Shown one piece after another: positions 1-8,315 of a stretch of 64,000 nt of DNA. This DNA is from Chania multitudinisentens RB-25. Its GTDB lineage: Bacteria > Pseudomonadota > Gammaproteobacteria > Enterobacterales > Enterobacteriaceae. Each line of letters opens with the position of its first letter. The first letter of the stretch is position 1. A model generated the notes under the pieces. That model ran no database searches. It was not told the origin of the DNA and saw nothing but the letters and a program-made list of their open reading frames with translations. The stretch spans positions 3,410,001-3,474,000 of the forward strand of contig NZ_CP007044.2 of the NCBI RefSeq assembly GCF_000520015.2, in the 5' to 3' direction. The translations under genes were made by a program, and so were the position numbers.

Positions 1-1
1 T

Positions 2-15
2 GAACCTTTTGGTAC
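2..15. promoter_or_regulatory. Operator-like palindrome, copy 1 (before dehydroshikimate dehydratase gene)
   Basis: GAACCTTTTGGTAC, an imperfect inverted repeat of GAACC and GGTTC half-sites around a 4-nt spacer. It lies 76 nt before the start at 91. Two related elements lie before the other two transcription units of the same locus (2903-2916 and 3145-3158), so this is probably the binding site of the locus regulator. The regulator gene is not visible and may lie left of the window. Confidence 0.5.
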
Positions 16-90
16 AAAAAGAGATGGTGGCGCATCCTGATCGGTGCTTGCTCTTATTTGCTCTACATAACGGTTATCAACGGGGGTTTT

Positions 91-1953
91 ATGCTGCGTT
101 CAATCGCGACGGTATCCATTGCGGGTACGCTACCGGAAAAGCTGGCAGCCATTGCTGCCGCTGGTTTTGATGGTGTAGAAATTTTTGAAAATGACCTGCT
201 TTACTTTCCGGGGAAACCGGCAGAAATACGCCAGCGTGCGCAAGATTTGGGATTGGCCATCACGTTGTACCAGCCGTTTCGTGATTTTGAAGGAGCACCA
301 CGCCAACTGATGGCGGGCAATCTGGAGCGCGCGCGGCGCAAATTTGCGTTGATGCATGAACTGGGCTGCGATCGCATGCTGCTGTGCAGCAATGTGTCGC
401 CAGACAGTTCGGCTCAATTTGAACTGCAAGTGGCAGATCTGGCGCTGTTGGCGGAGTTGGCGCAGCAGCAGGAGATTGTCGTGGCCTACGAAGCGTTAGC
501 TTGGGGCCAGCACGTTAAGCGCTATCGGCAGGCCTGGGAACGGGTGCGGGCAGTAAATAGCCCGGCGCTGGGCTTGGCGTTAGACAGTTTTCATATTCTG
601 GCGTTGGGCGATAGCCTGGATCAGTTGGATGATATTCCCCTGGAAAAGATCGCCTTTCTGCAACTAGCGGATGCGCCATGGCTGAATATGGACGTTATTG
701 AGTGGAGCCGCCATTTTCGCTGTTTCCCCGGTCAGGGAGCGTTGCCGCTGGTGGATTTTTCTGCCGCGCTGTTGCGCAAAGGATATCGTGGCCCTTGGTC
801 GCTGGAGGTGTTCAACGATGGTTTTCGCGCCGCACCCAGCACCTTAACCGCGCAAGATGGGTGGCGTTCACTGTTGTGGTTGGAGGAACAGGCGCAGGCA
901 GTGCTGGGGCAGATTGAAGCCGATCTGTTCAGCAGTGCCTCATTGCCGCAGCGTCAGGCGATTGAGTTCCTGGAATTTGCCGTCAATGCCGCAGAGGCCG
1001 ATGAACTGGCGCGCTGGCTTGGGCAACTGGGATTCAGCCACTACGGCGATCATCGTTCCAAGCGCGTGGCGCTCTACCAGAATGGTGGCGTCAAAGTAGT
1101 GCTTAACCAGCAACCGGACTCTTTTGCTGCCGCTTACCGCGAGCAGCATGGGGCTTCGTTGTGTTCGGTGGCTTGCCGCAGCGATCATCCGCAAGCCTTG
1201 TTACAGCGAGCCAGAGACTTTGCTTACCCGGTTTATCAGGGGCAGGTTGGCCCTAACGAACATGAGATCCCGGCGCTATGTGCGCCGGATGATAGCCTGA
1301 TTTATCTGCTTGGTGAACAGACCAGCGATGTGTACCACGACGATTTTCACGTGCAGCCTGCGGCTGATGTTTTGGGGCCGCAATTAGGGGGGATTGACCA
1401 CCTGGCTTTGGCGATGCCCGCCGGTGCGCTGGATAATTGGGTTATGTTTCTGCGCAGCGTGTTGGGGATGCAGGCTGATGTTGAACAGGTATTGCCCGAT
1501 CCCTACGGCCTGGTGCGTAGCAAAGCGTTACACAGCCACTGTTATGGTATCCGTTTGCCGCTGAACGTTTCGCAAAGTGCAGGAACGCTCAGCGCACGCA
1601 CCGTTGAGACTTACCACGGTAGCGGGTTGCAGCATGTGGCTTTTGCTACGGCTGATATCTTTCAGGCCGTGGCCGCAGCCAGGCAGAATGGTGTGGCGTT
1701 GTTGGCTATTTCAGATAATTACTACGAGGATCTGGCTGCCCGTTTTGGTTTGGATAACGCCTTTGTGGCTCGCTTGGCGCAGCACCATGTTCTTTACGAT
1801 CGCGATCCAGCCGGTGGTGAATTGCTGCATGTTTACACCCAACCGTTCGCCGGTGGATGTTTCTTTTTTGAACTGTTGGAACGGCGCGGTGGCTATAACC
1901 AGTATGGTGCAGCCAACGGGGCTGCACGCCTGGCGGCGATGCGCCAGGGTTAG
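91..1953 (+). CDS. quiC: Bifunctional 3-dehydroshikimate dehydratase / HPPD-like VOC protein
   Basis: 620-aa QuiC1-type fusion. The N-terminal TIM barrel (about residues 1-270) belongs to the sugar-phosphate isomerase/AP-endonuclease-2 family. It should convert 3-dehydroshikimate to protocatechuate, feeding quinate/shikimate carbon into the beta-ketoadipate pathway. The metal ligands known for this family are visible as Glu134, Asp165, Gln191 and Glu239. The C-terminal half (about 290-620) is a 4-hydroxyphenylpyruvate-dioxygenase-like vicinal-oxygen-chelate domain with an intact His437/His515/Glu594 metal triad, whose role in this family is not clear to me. The ATG at 91 follows a GGGGG tract; in-frame codons from 58 were rejected because they lack a ribosome site. 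It converges with the dehydrogenase gene at a 7-nt gap. Confidence 0.85.
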   Translation: MLRSIATVSIAGTLPEKLAAIAAAGFDGVEIFENDLLYFPGKPAEIRQRAQDLGLAITLYQPFRDFEGAPRQLMAGNLERARRKFALMHELGCDRMLLCSNVSPDSSAQFELQVADLALLAELAQQQEIVVAYEALAWGQHVKRYRQAWERVRAVNSPALGLALDSFHILALGDSLDQLDDIPLEKIAFLQLADAPWLNMDVIEWSRHFRCFPGQGALPLVDFSAALLRKGYRGPWSLEVFNDGFRAAPSTLTAQDGWRSLLWLEEQAQAVLGQIEADLFSSASLPQRQAIEFLEFAVNAAEADELARWLGQLGFSHYGDHRSKRVALYQNGGVKVVLNQQPDSFAAAYREQHGASLCSVACRSDHPQALLQRARDFAYPVYQGQVGPNEHEIPALCAPDDSLIYLLGEQTSDVYHDDFHVQPAADVLGPQLGGIDHLALAMPAGALDNWVMFLRSVLGMQADVEQVLPDPYGLVRSKALHSHCYGIRLPLNVSQSAGTLSARTVETYHGSGLQHVAFATADIFQAVAAARQNGVALLAISDNYYEDLAARFGLDNAFVARLAQHHVLYDRDPAGGELLHVYTQPFAGGCFFFELLERRGGYNQYGAANGAARLAAMRQG

Positions 1954-1960
1954 CCTCGGC

Positions 1961-2848
1961 TCAGGCACTGGGAATGCAAGCCTGTTGGAAAATCTCCAGC
2001 ATATGTTCGCGATCCGGTGGCAGGCCGGTGTAAAGCTCAAATGCCTGGGCGGCTTGAAATACCACCATGCCATCTCCCCCAATGGCTCGGCAGCCTTTCG
2101 CACGTGCCTGCAAGACCAATTCGGTTTCCCGGGGAACGTAAATCACATCGGCGACCCATTGGTGTGGCGCTAACCAGCCGATATCAATGGGCATACCTGG
2201 GTAACCGCTCATGCCAATCGGTGTGGCCTGGACCAAGCCGCTACTGTTGGCCAGCGCTTGTTGCGGATGATGGGCAATGCTGATGCGGGCGGGATCAAAG
2301 TGCTGTATCAACTGGTGATACAGCGCTTCGCTGTTAGCTGTGTCGCGATCATAGAGTGCCAGATGGTTTACGCCATATTCCAGCAGGCCATAGGCGCAGG
2401 CACTCCCGGCTCCACCTGCTCCGATCTGTAACACCCGCTCAATATTGGCCTCTGCCAGGTTGCGCTGAAAATGAGTGATAAAGCCAGCGCAGTCAGTGTT
2501 ATGGCCAATACGTTGCCCGTCGCGAAACAGTACGGTGTTGACCGCACCAATGGCTTTTGCCTGCGGCGAGAGCTGATCCAGGTAGGGAATAATGCGTTGT
2601 TTGAATGGATGCGTCACGTTACAGCCGGTAAAGCCGATGGTCTCCAGGCTGCGTAACACGTCTGGCAAGGTTTCTGCGGACCAGCCACGCTGGGCAAAAT
2701 CCAATAGCTGGTAACTGCAACGTAAACCCTGGCGGCGCGCTTCTTGCTCATACAACTGGGGGGAAAGTGAACCTTGGATATCTTTACCCAACAGGGCCAG
2801 CTGATAGAGCGGTGGACGCGATGTTGCAAAAGTGATGTTGGTATTCAT
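1961..2848 (-). CDS. Shikimate/quinate dehydrogenase paralogue (AroE-like)
   Basis: 295-aa cytoplasmic dehydrogenase of the AroE/YdiB family. The substrate pocket SLSP is at residues 27-30, the catalytic lysine is in NVTHPFK (Lys83), the paired aspartate is in NTD (Asp119), and the Rossmann loop GAGGAGSA spans 143-150. The residue at the end of the second beta strand is Asp167 (LYDRD), where NADP-specific AroE enzymes carry a basic NRT motif. This suggests NAD use and a catabolic role, as in YdiB and quinate/shikimate dehydrogenases. The ATG at 2848 follows CCGGAG; an in-frame ATG at 2869 was rejected. With the dehydratase gene it would convert shikimate to 3-dehydroshikimate and then protocatechuate. 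A biosynthetic role is less likely given the neighbours. Confidence 0.8.
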   Translation of the reverse strand: MNTNITFATSRPPLYQLALLGKDIQGSLSPQLYEQEARRQGLRCSYQLLDFAQRGWSAETLPDVLRSLETIGFTGCNVTHPFKQRIIPYLDQLSPQAKAIGAVNTVLFRDGQRIGHNTDCAGFITHFQRNLAEANIERVLQIGAGGAGSACAYGLLEYGVNHLALYDRDTANSEALYHQLIQHFDPARISIAHHPQQALANSSGLVQATPIGMSGYPGMPIDIGWLAPHQWVADVIYVPRETELVLQARAKGCRAIGGDGMVVFQAAQAFELYTGLPPDREHMLEIFQQACIPSA

Positions 2849-2902
2849 GGTGAACTCCGGTTGCCTCAACGTCTGGCAACAATGCCAGATCCGCCATAAA
2901 AT

Positions 2903-2916
2903 GAACCAAATGGTTC
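2903..2916. promoter_or_regulatory. Operator-like palindrome, copy 2 (before dehydrogenase gene)
   Basis: GAACCAAATGGTTC: perfect 5-bp half-sites GAACC/GGTTC with a 4-nt spacer, 55 nt upstream of the dehydrogenase start on the minus strand. This is the best copy of the three. Flanking bases are also shared with copy 3 (AAATG before, ACCAAAT inside). Confidence 0.55.
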
Positions 2917-3144
2917 TTTATGTAAATGTATGGTGTGAAATTTGTGATGAATGTCAAAGGCAGTAGCCCAGGTTTTAACGGCATCATCAATTACTAGACA
3001 TGATCTGCTTCACATATTGATAACAATATTTTCACCATTGCCACTTGTTGTTTATAGCCGAAGTAGGGTATTTTATTTCACGTAATTTCAGTGTATTAGC
3101 CTAATTATTTGCCATGTAAGGTAGTTAATGAATACATTGAAAAT

Positions 3145-3158
3145 GTACCAAATAGTTC
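3145..3158. promoter_or_regulatory. Operator-like palindrome, copy 3 (before MFS gene)
   Basis: GTACCAAATAGTTC matches the palindrome at 2903-2916 at 12 of 14 positions and shares its AAATG left flank. It lies about 205 nt before the transporter start at 3364. Confidence 0.5.
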
Positions 3159-3239
3159 GATAACCGCCCACATTATCGTAAGACCCCATTGCCGCTGCCC
3201 GTATGAATTCTTACATTCTATGTACGATATACGAATTAT

Positions 3240-3256
3240 CGGGCGATAATCGCCCG
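3240..3256. other. Stem-loop in MFS gene leader
   Basis: CGGGCGA-TAA-TCGCCCG, a perfect 7-bp inverted repeat with a 3-nt loop, about 110 nt before the transporter start. No T-run follows, so it is not a classical terminator; its function is unknown. Confidence 0.4.
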
Positions 3257-3363
3257 TTCTATCGTTACTGTTGCCATCGTTCGCCAATGCCTAATTCAAG
3301 GGACAAAGAGACGTCTTGATGAGTGGCGTTGGCGGCATAGCCGAATTTACGGAGGGAAATGTT

Positions 3364-4731
3364 ATGGCTGCAAACGAGATAGATGTGAGAGAACTGATTA
3401 ATCAACGCCCACTGGGGCGCTTTCAAAAGCTGATTATCCTGTTGGGGTTCATTGTGATTGCCTTGGATGGATTCGATATCACGCTGATGGGGTTTATTGC
3501 GCCGGAACTGAAAGTGGAATGGGGGGTAGACAACCACCAACTGGGTTGGGTGATCAGCGCCGCGCTGGTTGGGTTAACGTTAGGCGCGCTGCTCTCTGGC
3601 CCGCTGGCAGATCGCTTGGGCCGCCGGGTGATTATCATCAACAGCGTCTTTTTCTTTGGCATATGGACCGTTATCACGGCTTTCTCGCAGAATATCGAAC
3701 AGATGATATTTTTCCGTTTTATGACCGGGTTGGGCATGGGCGCCGCAATGCCGAATGTCGGGACACTGATCTCTGAATATGCGCCTGAGAAAAAACGTTC
3801 ATTCATCATTACCGTGGTGTTCTGTGGTTTCACCTTCGGGGCAGCCATCGGTGGATTCGCCGCTTCTTGGTTGATTCCGCGCTTTGGCTGGCACTCTTTG
3901 CTGCTGTTAGGCGGTATTTTGCCGTTGTTGAGCGTACCGCTGTTATTGTTGAAATTACCTGAATCGGTACGATTCCTGGTGACCAAACGTGCCAGCGTAC
4001 ACCGTATTGGCAAAATCGTTGAAAAACTGGTGCCGGGCAGCACTCACTCAAAAACCCGTTTTACTTTGCCGCCGTTGGTGGGTGAGGGGAAAGGGGCCGT
4101 GCGGATTGTGTTATCGCGTGATTACCGCTTTGGCAGCGTCATGTTGTGGATCGGCTATTTTATGGCGCTGTTCCTGGTCTATTTGCTGGGTAGTTGGCTG
4201 CCAACTTTGGTGAAAGAGATCGGTCTTAGCGTAGCGCAGGCGGCGGTGATCACGGCGCTGTATCAGGCCGGTGGCACCTTTGGCTCCCTATTTGCGGGCT
4301 GGATGATGGATCGGGTCAACCCGCATCGGGCATTAGGCGTGATTTACCTGGCGGGCGCAGCTTTTACTCTGTCCATTGGCCTGGTTTCGCACAGTGAGGT
4401 GTTGTTAGGGGTACTGGCTTTTGGCTGTGGTTTTTGCCTTAACGGTGCCAATACGGGTATGAATGCGCTTTCTGCTGGCTATTACCCCACTGAAGCACGC
4501 GCCACCGGCTCCAGTTGGATGCACGGAATTGGCCGCACGGGGGCTATCCTGAGCGCTTTTGCAGGGGCGCAAATGTTGGCGCTGGGGTGGGAGTTTACCC
4601 AGGTGTTCGCCATTATCGCTATTCCGGCATTGATCACCGCTTGTGCCATCTTCGCCAAAGGGATCTGGGGATATAATCGGCAGTTGGCAGCGGCCCCCCA
4701 AAAGATTGGGCAGCAATCAACGGTTGCATGA
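3364..4731 (+). CDS. MFS transporter, aromatic acid:H+ symporter type
   Basis: 455-aa inner-membrane protein of the major facilitator superfamily with 12 predicted helices. The first helix carries the DGFD signature typical of PcaK/AAHS aromatic-acid symporters, and the cytoplasmic loop 2-3 motif reads GPLADRLGRR. Together with the flanking dehydroshikimate dehydratase and dehydrogenase it probably imports quinate, shikimate or a related acid; the substrate is inferred from context only. The ATG at 3364 was chosen because GGAGGG at 3351-3356 is correctly spaced. An earlier in-frame ATG at 3319 (and an alternative start at 3316) lack a Shine-Dalgarno sequence. An operator-like palindrome at 3145-3158 suggests co-regulation with the other two genes. 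Confidence 0.8.
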   Translation: MAANEIDVRELINQRPLGRFQKLIILLGFIVIALDGFDITLMGFIAPELKVEWGVDNHQLGWVISAALVGLTLGALLSGPLADRLGRRVIIINSVFFFGIWTVITAFSQNIEQMIFFRFMTGLGMGAAMPNVGTLISEYAPEKKRSFIITVVFCGFTFGAAIGGFAASWLIPRFGWHSLLLLGGILPLLSVPLLLLKLPESVRFLVTKRASVHRIGKIVEKLVPGSTHSKTRFTLPPLVGEGKGAVRIVLSRDYRFGSVMLWIGYFMALFLVYLLGSWLPTLVKEIGLSVAQAAVITALYQAGGTFGSLFAGWMMDRVNPHRALGVIYLAGAAFTLSIGLVSHSEVLLGVLAFGCGFCLNGANTGMNALSAGYYPTEARATGSSWMHGIGRTGAILSAFAGAQMLALGWEFTQVFAIIAIPALITACAIFAKGIWGYNRQLAAAPQKIGQQSTVA

Positions 4732-4749
4732 TATCAGCAGGATCAGAGC

Positions 4750-4779
4750 AGGCAGCACCGACGTTACGTTGTGCTGCCT
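4750..4779. terminator. Stem-loop between convergent MFS gene and cmoB
   Basis: AGGCAGCAC and GTGCTGCCT form a perfect 9-bp stem around a 12-nt loop in the 55-nt gap between two converging genes. No clear T-run follows on either strand, so termination efficiency is uncertain. Confidence 0.45.
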
Positions 4780-4786
4780 GGATAAC

Positions 4787-5758
4787 TCAGGGTTTCTTCG
4801 CCGTTAATACGGCACGCAGTGGTGCGGGATAGCCTTCTACGGTTTTTGTGTGATCATCAGGATCAAGGAATTCAGCCAAAGATTCACTGGTCATCCACCC
4901 GGTACGCCGCTGTTCTTCAATACTGGTTGTACCGATATCAGCGATATTAACGTCAATAAAGCCGCATTTCTCCAGCCAGCATTTCAGTGCTTCTGCGGAA
5001 GGGATAAAGTAAACGTTACGCATCTGCGCGTAGCGATCCCCCGGCACTAACACCTGATGCCGATCCCCTGCTACCACCAGCGTTTCCAGCACCAACTCCC
5101 CTTCGGTAACTAATTGATTTTTCAACTGATACAGATGATCCAGCGGTGAGCGGCGGTGGTAAAGCACGCCCATAGAAAATACGGTATCGAAAGCGGCTAA
5201 CTCGGGCAACTGTTCAATGCCCAGCGGCAGAACATGAGCGCGTTGATCGCCCCCCAATAGCTTGCGCACGGCTTCAAACTGGCAGAGAAATAACTGCATG
5301 GGGTCGATGCCAACCGCCAGGTGAGCGCCTTCACCTACCATGCGCCACAGATGGTAACCGCTGCCGCAGCCAACATCGAGAATGGTGCGGCCGGCCAACG
5401 GAGAAATATGGGGCAGAACGCGATCCCATTTCCAGTCGGAATGCCATTCGGTATCAATATTGATGCCATACAGGGAAAATGGCCCTTTACGCCATGGCAT
5501 CAAGGTACGCAGCATTTTTTCGATGCCTTCGAGCTGGCCCGGGGAAAGGGGTTCATTCATTGCGGCACTGACGCTATGGCGCAGATCGAGGCGCGCAGGA
5601 GCCAGAGCCGGCAAATGTTCGACCGAATTAAACCATTGTTTAAATTTGCCATGCAGCGATTCACGCTGCCAGGCGCTGATTTGCGCGGGCAGTGTATCCA
5701 ACCAATGGCTGAGCGGCCCTTTGGCAATACGCTGATAAAAATCGCCAAACTCAATCAT
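4787..5758 (-). CDS. cmoB: tRNA U34 carboxymethyltransferase CmoB
   Basis: 323 aa, the same length as E. coli CmoB. It transfers the carboxymethyl group of carboxy-S-adenosylmethionine to 5-hydroxyuridine at the wobble base of several tRNAs, giving cmo5U. The Rossmann SAM-type motif ILDVGCGSGYH is at about residues 126-136. Its ATG overlaps the stop codon of cmoA (ATGA at 5755-5758), the usual coupling with the enzyme that makes the cofactor. Confidence 0.97.
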   Translation of the reverse strand: MIEFGDFYQRIAKGPLSHWLDTLPAQISAWQRESLHGKFKQWFNSVEHLPALAPARLDLRHSVSAAMNEPLSPGQLEGIEKMLRTLMPWRKGPFSLYGINIDTEWHSDWKWDRVLPHISPLAGRTILDVGCGSGYHLWRMVGEGAHLAVGIDPMQLFLCQFEAVRKLLGGDQRAHVLPLGIEQLPELAAFDTVFSMGVLYHRRSPLDHLYQLKNQLVTEGELVLETLVVAGDRHQVLVPGDRYAQMRNVYFIPSAEALKCWLEKCGFIDVNIADIGTTSIEEQRRTGWMTSESLAEFLDPDDHTKTVEGYPAPLRAVLTAKKP

Positions 5759-6498
5759 GCAGTTTCTCTCGATTTCAGGGCGATCAGCGAACCAAAGTTA
5801 AAGCACTGGAACCAGACTTCAGCATGTGCAAAACCTGCTTGTTGCAGCCGTGCTTTATGCGTTTCTACCGAGTCTGTCAGCATCACGTTTTCCAGCATGC
5901 TGCGCTTTTGGCTGATTTCTAACTCACTGTAGCCATTAGCACGTTTGAAATCATGGTGCATGTTGAACAGCAGTTCGTCTACATCAGCATCCCTGAAACT
6001 GAATTTCTCCGACAAGACCAGCGCGCCACCGGGCCGCAGCCCGCGATGCACTTGCTCCAGCAGGCGCAGGCGATCGGCTGGCTCTAGAAATTGCAGGGTA
6101 AAATTCAGAACCACCATAGAGGCGTTTTCGATATTGATATCCAGAATATCCGCTTCAACCACTTCGACCGGCGTATCGGCGCGGAAAGCGTCAATGTGTC
6201 GGCGGCAGCGTTCTACCATGGCGGAAGAGTTATCGACAGCGATAATATGGCAACCGGATACTTTGATGTTCCGCCGCATCGACAGCGTTGCTGCACCGAG
6301 TGAACACCCCAGGTCATACACTTGGCTGTCCGGTTGGACAAAGCGTTCAGCCAGCATGCCAATCATGGAGATGATATTGGAATAGCCAGGGACGGAGCGC
6401 TGGATCATATCGGGGAAGACTTCAGCGACGTGTTCGTCGAAAGTCCAGTCACCTAATTTGGCGATGGGGGCAGAGAAAAGAGTGTCGCGGTTTGGCAT
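5755..6498 (-). CDS. cmoA: Carboxy-S-adenosylmethionine synthase CmoA
   Basis: 247 aa, full length. It converts SAM and prephenate to carboxy-SAM, the donor used by CmoB for tRNA wobble uridine modification. The cofactor-binding motif YDLGCSLGAATLS is visible near residue 57. It is the first gene of a two-gene operon with cmoB (4-nt overlap). The Shine-Dalgarno sequence before the ATG at 6498 is weak. Confidence 0.97.
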   Translation of the reverse strand: MPNRDTLFSAPIAKLGDWTFDEHVAEVFPDMIQRSVPGYSNIISMIGMLAERFVQPDSQVYDLGCSLGAATLSMRRNIKVSGCHIIAVDNSSAMVERCRRHIDAFRADTPVEVVEADILDINIENASMVVLNFTLQFLEPADRLRLLEQVHRGLRPGGALVLSEKFSFRDADVDELLFNMHHDFKRANGYSELEISQKRSMLENVMLTDSVETHKARLQQAGFAHAEVWFQCFNFGSLIALKSRETA

Positions 6499-6632
6499 AA
6501 CGGTAAATCAGGTCAGAATTCGAAGGCGCGTATACTAACAGAAAATGACGGGAAATAATGTATAGCTGTCATTTTTCAAGCCAGATTCAAACCCACACCG
6601 CAAATCCGCTCCCCTAAGTAAACGCAGAAGGA

Positions 6633-7028
6633 TCAATGCAGGCTGAAAACCAAATCCCACGGCAGATAGAAGAGATTAGCGATCACCATCAGTACTAAAG
6701 AGAGATAAGTGGCAACCATGCCTGAACGGCGCCACTGCACTTCGCGGTTATGCAAGCCATAATAATGGACTAATCTACCCGCCATCAGCAGCAAACCACA
6801 AAGATGCACCATCCAGATTTCAGCGCCGTTCATCTCCATAATCACTAGCAATACAGCAGCGATAGGAATGTATTCCACGGCATTGCCATGTACGCGGATC
6901 GCGGTTTGCAGTTCGTAGAAGCCGCCATCACCATAGGCAACGCGGTACTGCATTCTTAATCTGATCACGCTATAAGAGAGTTTGATCAACAATAATGCGC
7001 CAAGCACTACATAGAGTGTGCTTACCAT
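6633..7028 (-). CDS. yecN: MAPEG-family membrane protein YecN
   Basis: 131-aa inner-membrane protein with about four hydrophobic helices, the size of E. coli YecN. The MAPEG superfamily contains glutathione-dependent membrane enzymes, but the substrate of YecN is unknown. GGAGTG precedes the ATG at 7028. It lies between yecE and cmoA as in E. coli. Confidence 0.88.
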   Translation of the reverse strand: MVSTLYVVLGALLLIKLSYSVIRLRMQYRVAYGDGGFYELQTAIRVHGNAVEYIPIAAVLLVIMEMNGAEIWMVHLCGLLLMAGRLVHYYGLHNREVQWRRSGMVATYLSLVLMVIANLFYLPWDLVFSLH

Positions 7029-7129
7029 TTTTCACTCCATTCCCTAATCGAATCAGACAATAAGCATGATAGCTGTCATTATAACAACTGTCGCGGGGAA
7101 AAATGGATGCGACTGGTCTGATTGGCCGG

Positions 7130-7945
7130 TTAAAACAGAGCATTCTGTTCCGGCCAGTCCGGAGGTAGGGGTAAATCAGGGATGGCCTGGCGCAATTGTT
7201 GCCAGATTTTTTGCGCCTGCTGCGGGGAATCACCGTTATCCGGCGTATGAATAAACAGATAGGGTTGGTGTTGCTGCTGCCAGAGAGGAAGTTTCTGCTG
7301 CCAGGGGGCGAACCAGCGCAAATTATCCTCCAGTACATCACCACCGATAAAACGTATCAGCGGATGGTTGGCAGTGACAATGGCGTGCACGGGGAGCTTG
7401 GGTTTTTTCTGCTGTGCATCACGCACGGCTGCCGTGCTGGGTTTGGCATTATGCACCGGTCGGCTGTCAAGGATCACTCGATTGATCCCGCGTTGATGCA
7501 GCCCCTGATTAAGCGATAACTCTGCCTCTCCTTTGGCGAAAAACGCAGGATGGCGGACTTCTACACCGTAGGTAAATTCTTGCGGTAAAGCGTCAAGAAA
7601 TTGCCACAGAGTTGGCAGATGTTCAGGGCTGAAAACGGCGGGTAATTGCAGCCAAAGTTGCCCAATCCGCACCTGGAGCGGGTTCAGGCAGCCATAAAAT
7701 GCCTGAATATCAGCCGCACAGTTGCGCAGGGCAGCTTTGTGGCTGATGTCAGAAGGAAATTTGAAACAAAAACGAAAATTATCACTGGTCATGTCGCGCC
7801 AGCGCTGGACGATTTCCGGTTTTGGCAATGCGTAGAAAGTGGTGTTACCTTCCACACAGTTAAAGTAGCGGCTGTAATCTGCCAAATCACGCAGCCCAAT
7901 GCGATTCCAAGCTGAATGCTGCCATTGGGGCAATCCTATATACAT
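7130..7945 (-). CDS. yecE: DUF72 family protein YecE
   Basis: 271-aa DUF72 protein close in length to E. coli YecE (272 aa) and sharing its opening YIGLPQW and the FNCVEGNTTFYALPKPE segment. The fold is a TIM barrel; the biochemical function is not established. The start at 7945 was chosen by alignment to the family. The frame remains open to 8074 on the upstream side, but that extension has a different character and overlaps a repeat element. The isochorismatase-like yecD that precedes yecE in E. coli is absent here. Confidence 0.88.
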   Translation of the reverse strand: MYIGLPQWQHSAWNRIGLRDLADYSRYFNCVEGNTTFYALPKPEIVQRWRDMTSDNFRFCFKFPSDISHKAALRNCAADIQAFYGCLNPLQVRIGQLWLQLPAVFSPEHLPTLWQFLDALPQEFTYGVEVRHPAFFAKGEAELSLNQGLHQRGINRVILDSRPVHNAKPSTAAVRDAQQKKPKLPVHAIVTANHPLIRFIGGDVLEDNLRWFAPWQQKLPLWQQQHQPYLFIHTPDNGDSPQQAQKIWQQLRQAIPDLPLPPDWPEQNALF

Positions 7946-8315
7946 CAATCGATTAGCTTCCTTGTTGACCCGTCGCTTTTCACATTGCAACGCGATATTC
8001 AGCAGGGGGAACAACTTAGCGTTATCCCCTTCATACTTCAAGCCGCGTTTTGCGAAGTTACGCGCACGAGCCAAGAATCACTGCCGAAGTATGATGATAT
8101 CGCGTGACAACAATGCACGGTTCGCTCTTATCTGGCGCATGAATTTCCTTTATAATAGCCGCCTTTTTTCACCATTCTTTAATCCAACGACCTCTACCCA
8201 ATGGATTTCACGTTGCCGTCAGGCGGATAAGTGACCGGGCAGAGATAACAGCCGTGTGGACAACAGCGATAATGCAACACTCCGGCGGAGTCGGCTTAAG
8301 TCAAAAGGATAGCGT
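7946..8315. promoter_or_regulatory. Divergent yecE/aspS intergenic region with aspS promoter
   Basis: 370 nt without a supported gene. A TATAAT at 8151-8156 followed by GCCGCC is a good -10 element for aspS, with TTATCT as a poor -35 at 17-nt spacing. A degenerate dispersed palindromic repeat occupies 8023-8101. The aspS start is preceded by AAAAGGATAGCGT. Confidence 0.5.
8023..8101. repeat. Degenerate dispersed palindromic repeat, copy 1
   Basis: The left arm TATCCCCTTCATACTTCAAG and right arm GAAGTATGATGATAT are inverted copies of one another. They match the ends of the intergenic repeat seen elsewhere in the window (for example 10632-10695, which ends CTTGAAGTATAACGGGTATA). Confidence 0.55.

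Larger units (their letters stand above)
2849..3363. promoter_or_regulatory. Divergent control region between dehydrogenase and MFS genes
   Basis: A 515-nt AT-rich stretch with no supported gene. It contains two operator-like palindromes (2903-2916 and 3145-3158), two imperfect CRP-like sequences (TGTGATGAATGTCAAA at 2943-2958 and CATGATCTGCTTCACA at 2999-3014) and a perfect 7-bp stem-loop at 3240-3256. Catabolite control of an aromatic-catabolism locus would be expected, but both CRP candidates have one weak half-site. Confidence 0.5.

Noticed and set aside
7946..8074. Upstream extension of the yecE frame (43 codons)
   Set aside because: It is rich in Arg/Lys/Asn unlike YecE, overlaps a repeat element, and the family start is at 7945.
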